Origin: Bacilli bacterium
GTDB lineage: Bacteria; Bacillota_I; Bacilli_A; ML615J-28; CAG-698
Reading direction: 5' to 3'
DNA length: 64,000 bases
Assembly (NCBI GenBank): GCA_028691515.1
Contig: JAQUZE010000003.1
Location: 1-64,000 of the forward strand
The notes under the pieces were generated by a model. That model saw nothing but the letters and a program-made list of their open reading frames with translations, ran no database searches and was not told where the DNA came from. The stretch's first letter is position 1. Each line of letters starts with the position of its first letter. Of this stretch, positions 61,407 to 64,000 are shown in pieces. The position numbers and the translations under genes are program-made.

Positions 61407-62822
61407 TTAAATAATTTGTATTTTTAAAACATCAGTAGCAGCATCTCCAGCAACAGATCCACCTACAATAACAACAGCATCATCCTTTTTAAGAAGACCT
61501 GTACTTTTTGCAACATCCACACCATGTGAGAATAAAGCATCAGTAGAAGCTTGTGCTGTTCCTTTTAAAGGTAAAACATTCCAGTTTAAATTTAATTGAC
61601 GATATGTTTTTTCATCTAAACAACATGCAATAATGGAAGTTCCAGGACGATAAGCTGAAACTGTTTTTGCTGTTAAGCCCTTTTTAGTTACAGCAATTAT
61701 AGCACTAGCATTAAGTAAATAAGCTGAAGTACAAGCAGAATTTCCAATAGCACTTCCAACATCGGAACCCAAATTTAAATCATTTTTAAAAAATAAATCT
61801 GCATAGTCAATTGAGCTTTCAGTAGTTAAAGCAATATTTTTCATTGCTTTTACTGCCTCAACAGGATATTTCCCTGCAGCAGTTTCTCCTGATAACATTA
61901 TACAAGTTGTTCCATCATATATAGCATTAGCTACATCACTTGCTTCTGCTCTTGTTGGACGAGGATTAGAAGTCATAGACTCTAACATTTGCGTTGCAGT
62001 TATAACAATTTTGCCCTTTAAATAACATTTTTTAATAATTGACTTTTGTATATGAGGTAATTTAGTAAAATCTATCTCAACACCCATATCACCTCTTGCT
62101 ACCATAATAGCATCTGACGCTTCAATTATAGCATCAATATTTTGCACACCTTGCATATTTTCAATTTTAGAAATAATTTTAATGTCACTTCCATTAATTG
62201 ATTTCAAAAATTCTCTTAACTCCAAAACATCCTTAGCAGTTCTTACAAAACTAGCAGCTATATAATCAATATCTTCAGAAACCCCAAAAGCAATATCTGC
62301 TCTATCTTCTTTACTTAAAAAAGGAATATTTACAACAACATTAGGAATATTTACACCTTTATGATTGCTAATTTTTCCACCATTTTGTGCTACACAAATA
62401 ACATCTTTACCTTTAATTTCAATAACATCAAACCCAACCTTACCATCATCAACCAAAATTTCTGAACCAATTTGAAGATCATTTGCTAGTTCTGGATAAG
62501 ATATACAAACTCTTTCTTGATTGCCCAATGTACCATCATCAGGAGAAAAAGTAAATTTTTGTCCAGTTTCTACAATTATTGATTCATTTTCAAAATTTTT
62601 TAATCTAATTTCAGGACCTCTAGTATCAAGTAAAATTGGCGTAGGCATCTTTAATTCTTTTCTAACCTTCTTAATTCTATCCATTCTAACTTTATGTTCT
62701 TTTTGATCACCGTGGGAAAAATTTAACCTTGCGCAATCCATACCATTAAGTATCAATTTTTTTATTACTTCTTCACTGTCAACAGCTGGACCCATTGTAC
62801 ATATAATTTTTGTTTTTCTCAT
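61407..62822 (-). CDS. pyk: Pyruvate kinase
   Basis: RKTKIICTMGPAVDSEEVIKKLILNGMDCARLNFSHGD; PILLDTRGPEIR; IDAIIEASDAIMVARGDMGVEI. Confidence 0.97.
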   Translation of the reverse strand: MRKTKIICTMGPAVDSEEVIKKLILNGMDCARLNFSHGDQKEHKVRMDRIKKVRKELKMPTPILLDTRGPEIRLKNFENESIIVETGQKFTFSPDDGTLGNQERVCISYPELANDLQIGSEILVDDGKVGFDVIEIKGKDVICVAQNGGKISNHKGVNIPNVVVNIPFLSKEDRADIAFGVSEDIDYIAASFVRTAKDVLELREFLKSINGSDIKIISKIENMQGVQNIDAIIEASDAIMVARGDMGVEIDFTKLPHIQKSIIKKCYLKGKIVITATQMLESMTSNPRPTRAEASDVANAIYDGTTCIMLSGETAAGKYPVEAVKAMKNIALTTESSIDYADLFFKNDLNLGSDVGSAIGNSACTSAYLLNASAIIAVTKKGLTAKTVSAYRPGTSIIACCLDEKTYRQLNLNWNVLPLKGTAQASTDALFSHGVDVAKSTGLLKKDDAVVIVGGSVAGDAATDVLKIQII

Positions 62823-62930
62823 ATTTATATTCCTTTCTTAAATATATTTTATTTTTACTTATTTTTATTATATCATGTTTTTTAAAATAAATTAATGTAA
62901 GAAAACGCATTTATTTTGAAAACGTTTCAT

Positions 62931-63758
62931 TTATTTAATTGCCCAATTATTTATCGCGTGCGCTACTCCATTATTATTATTTGATTTAGTAACAAATTTA
63001 GCTACCTTTTTTATTTCATTACTAGCATTACTCATTGCTACACCTATTGCTGCTTCTTCTACCATATGTAAATCATTTAAAGCATCCCCAATTGCCATTA
63101 TTGAATTTTCTTTAATTCCTAATAAATTAGCAACTGTTTTTAAACCAAAATATTTATTAACTTCTTTATTTACAAATTCTAAAAAGAATGTTTCACTTCT
63201 TAAAATATTATAATCTTTATATAGTTCATCAGGTATCTCTTTCACAAATTCGTCAAGATATTCTTTTTCACCAACAACCATAAATTTAACAATTTTATCA
63301 TCATCATTAAAATCTGAATAATTATGCTTTTCCAATTTTATCTCATTTACTGTTTCTTCAAGTGCAGTATATTTAGTTAATTTTTCATACATAACTTTAA
63401 TTTCTCGATTAAAAAAATAAACATGCGAACTAAGATTAGAATATAATTTAACAAATTTATCAATTCTTTTTACATCTTTACCAGTTATATATTTACTGTT
63501 TAATATTTCATAACTATCCATATCATAGATTGCAGCACCATTATAAGCAATTAAATAATTACCCTTACCAGTTAAACCTAATAATTTATAATATTCAATC
63601 ATTGTTTTACAAAGAGGTCTTCCTGTAGCAATCACTGAAGTAATCCCTTTTTCTTTTGCATGTTTAATAGCATTTATATTTTCTAAAGATATCAATTTAT
63701 CTTTATTAAGTAAAGTACCATCCATATCTATTCCAATTAACTTTATCATCTTCATCAC
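62931..63758 (-). CDS. Cof-type HAD-family phosphatase
   Basis: LIGIDMDGTLLNKDKLISLENINAIKHAKEKGITSVIATGRP; IMAIGDALNDLHMVEEAAIGVAMSNA. Confidence 0.94.
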   Translation of the reverse strand: MMKMIKLIGIDMDGTLLNKDKLISLENINAIKHAKEKGITSVIATGRPLCKTMIEYYKLLGLTGKGNYLIAYNGAAIYDMDSYEILNSKYITGKDVKRIDKFVKLYSNLSSHVYFFNREIKVMYEKLTKYTALEETVNEIKLEKHNYSDFNDDDKIVKFMVVGEKEYLDEFVKEIPDELYKDYNILRSETFFLEFVNKEVNKYFGLKTVANLLGIKENSIMAIGDALNDLHMVEEAAIGVAMSNASNEIKKVAKFVTKSNNNNGVAHAINNWAIK

Positions 63759-63907
63759 CTAAATAGTATTATAACACAACAAAAAATAAATATATGCAAA
63801 AACAATTAATCTATCAATGAAAATCTTTTCATTGAATTTGTGTTTCGTTTTCATAAACTATTTTCATTTATTTAATATATAATCAAGTTATATAAAAGGA
63901 GGATACT

Positions 63908-64000
63908 ATGATTCAAATACTTATTATTACACTATTTTCAGTAACAATTGTTTTTGGAATTGGAGCAATTAATTATTCTTTAAAAGTGAAGAACGATAAC
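63908..64000 (+). CDS. N-terminus of a short membrane protein, truncated at window edge
   Basis: AGGAGG RBS then ATG at 63908: MIQILIITLFSVTIVFGIGAINYSLKVKNDN..., open to window end. Confidence 0.55.
   Translation, partial: MIQILIITLFSVTIVFGIGAINYSLKVKNDN

Noticed and set aside
1-64000. Possible mycoplasma genetic code (TGA = Trp)
   Set aside because: Conserved proteins are full-length under the standard code with Trp encoded by TGG.

Overview
AT-rich, low-GC Firmicutes/Tenericutes-type chromosomal window (Izemoplasma/Acholeplasma/Haloplasma-like by inference). TGG is used for Trp and TGA is not read through, so the genetic code is standard. Almost all genes are on the minus strand. Main contents, left to right: (i) a c-di-GMP module with an intact GGDEF cyclase, an intact EAL phosphodiesterase and a degenerate GGDEF-EAL protein, directly upstream of three near-identical tandem c-di-GMP-I (GEMM) riboswitches, each with its own terminator, preceding a run of small surface proteins with TasA/SipW-type N-termini; (ii) glycerol kinase; (iii) a NifX / MinD-ferredoxin / DUF134 / DUF5320 cluster, plus a second NifX / radical SAM / metallo-beta-lactamase-fold cluster; (iv) a histidine-utilisation operon; (v) YolD and a UvrX-type Y-family polymerase; (vi) kbl/tdh; (vii) an Mn/Zn/Fe-type ABC transporter with a DtxR/MntR regulator, whose permeases carry C-terminal winged-helix-like extensions; (viii) a yybP-ykoY (Mn2+) riboswitch before a P-type ATPase; (ix) a SpoIID protein with Ig-like repeats; (x) a DAK2-DegV fusion; (xi) an 863-aa protein combining RNAP alpha-CTD-like repeats with a sigma-70 region-4-like HTH; (xii) a three-gene TerB-N/TerB-C + BrxD-like ATPase + Lhr/BrxHI-like helicase module; (xiii) pyruvate kinase and housekeeping genes. 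No CRISPR array, rRNA, tRNA or transposase was recognised. Family names come from motif recognition by eye, not database searches.
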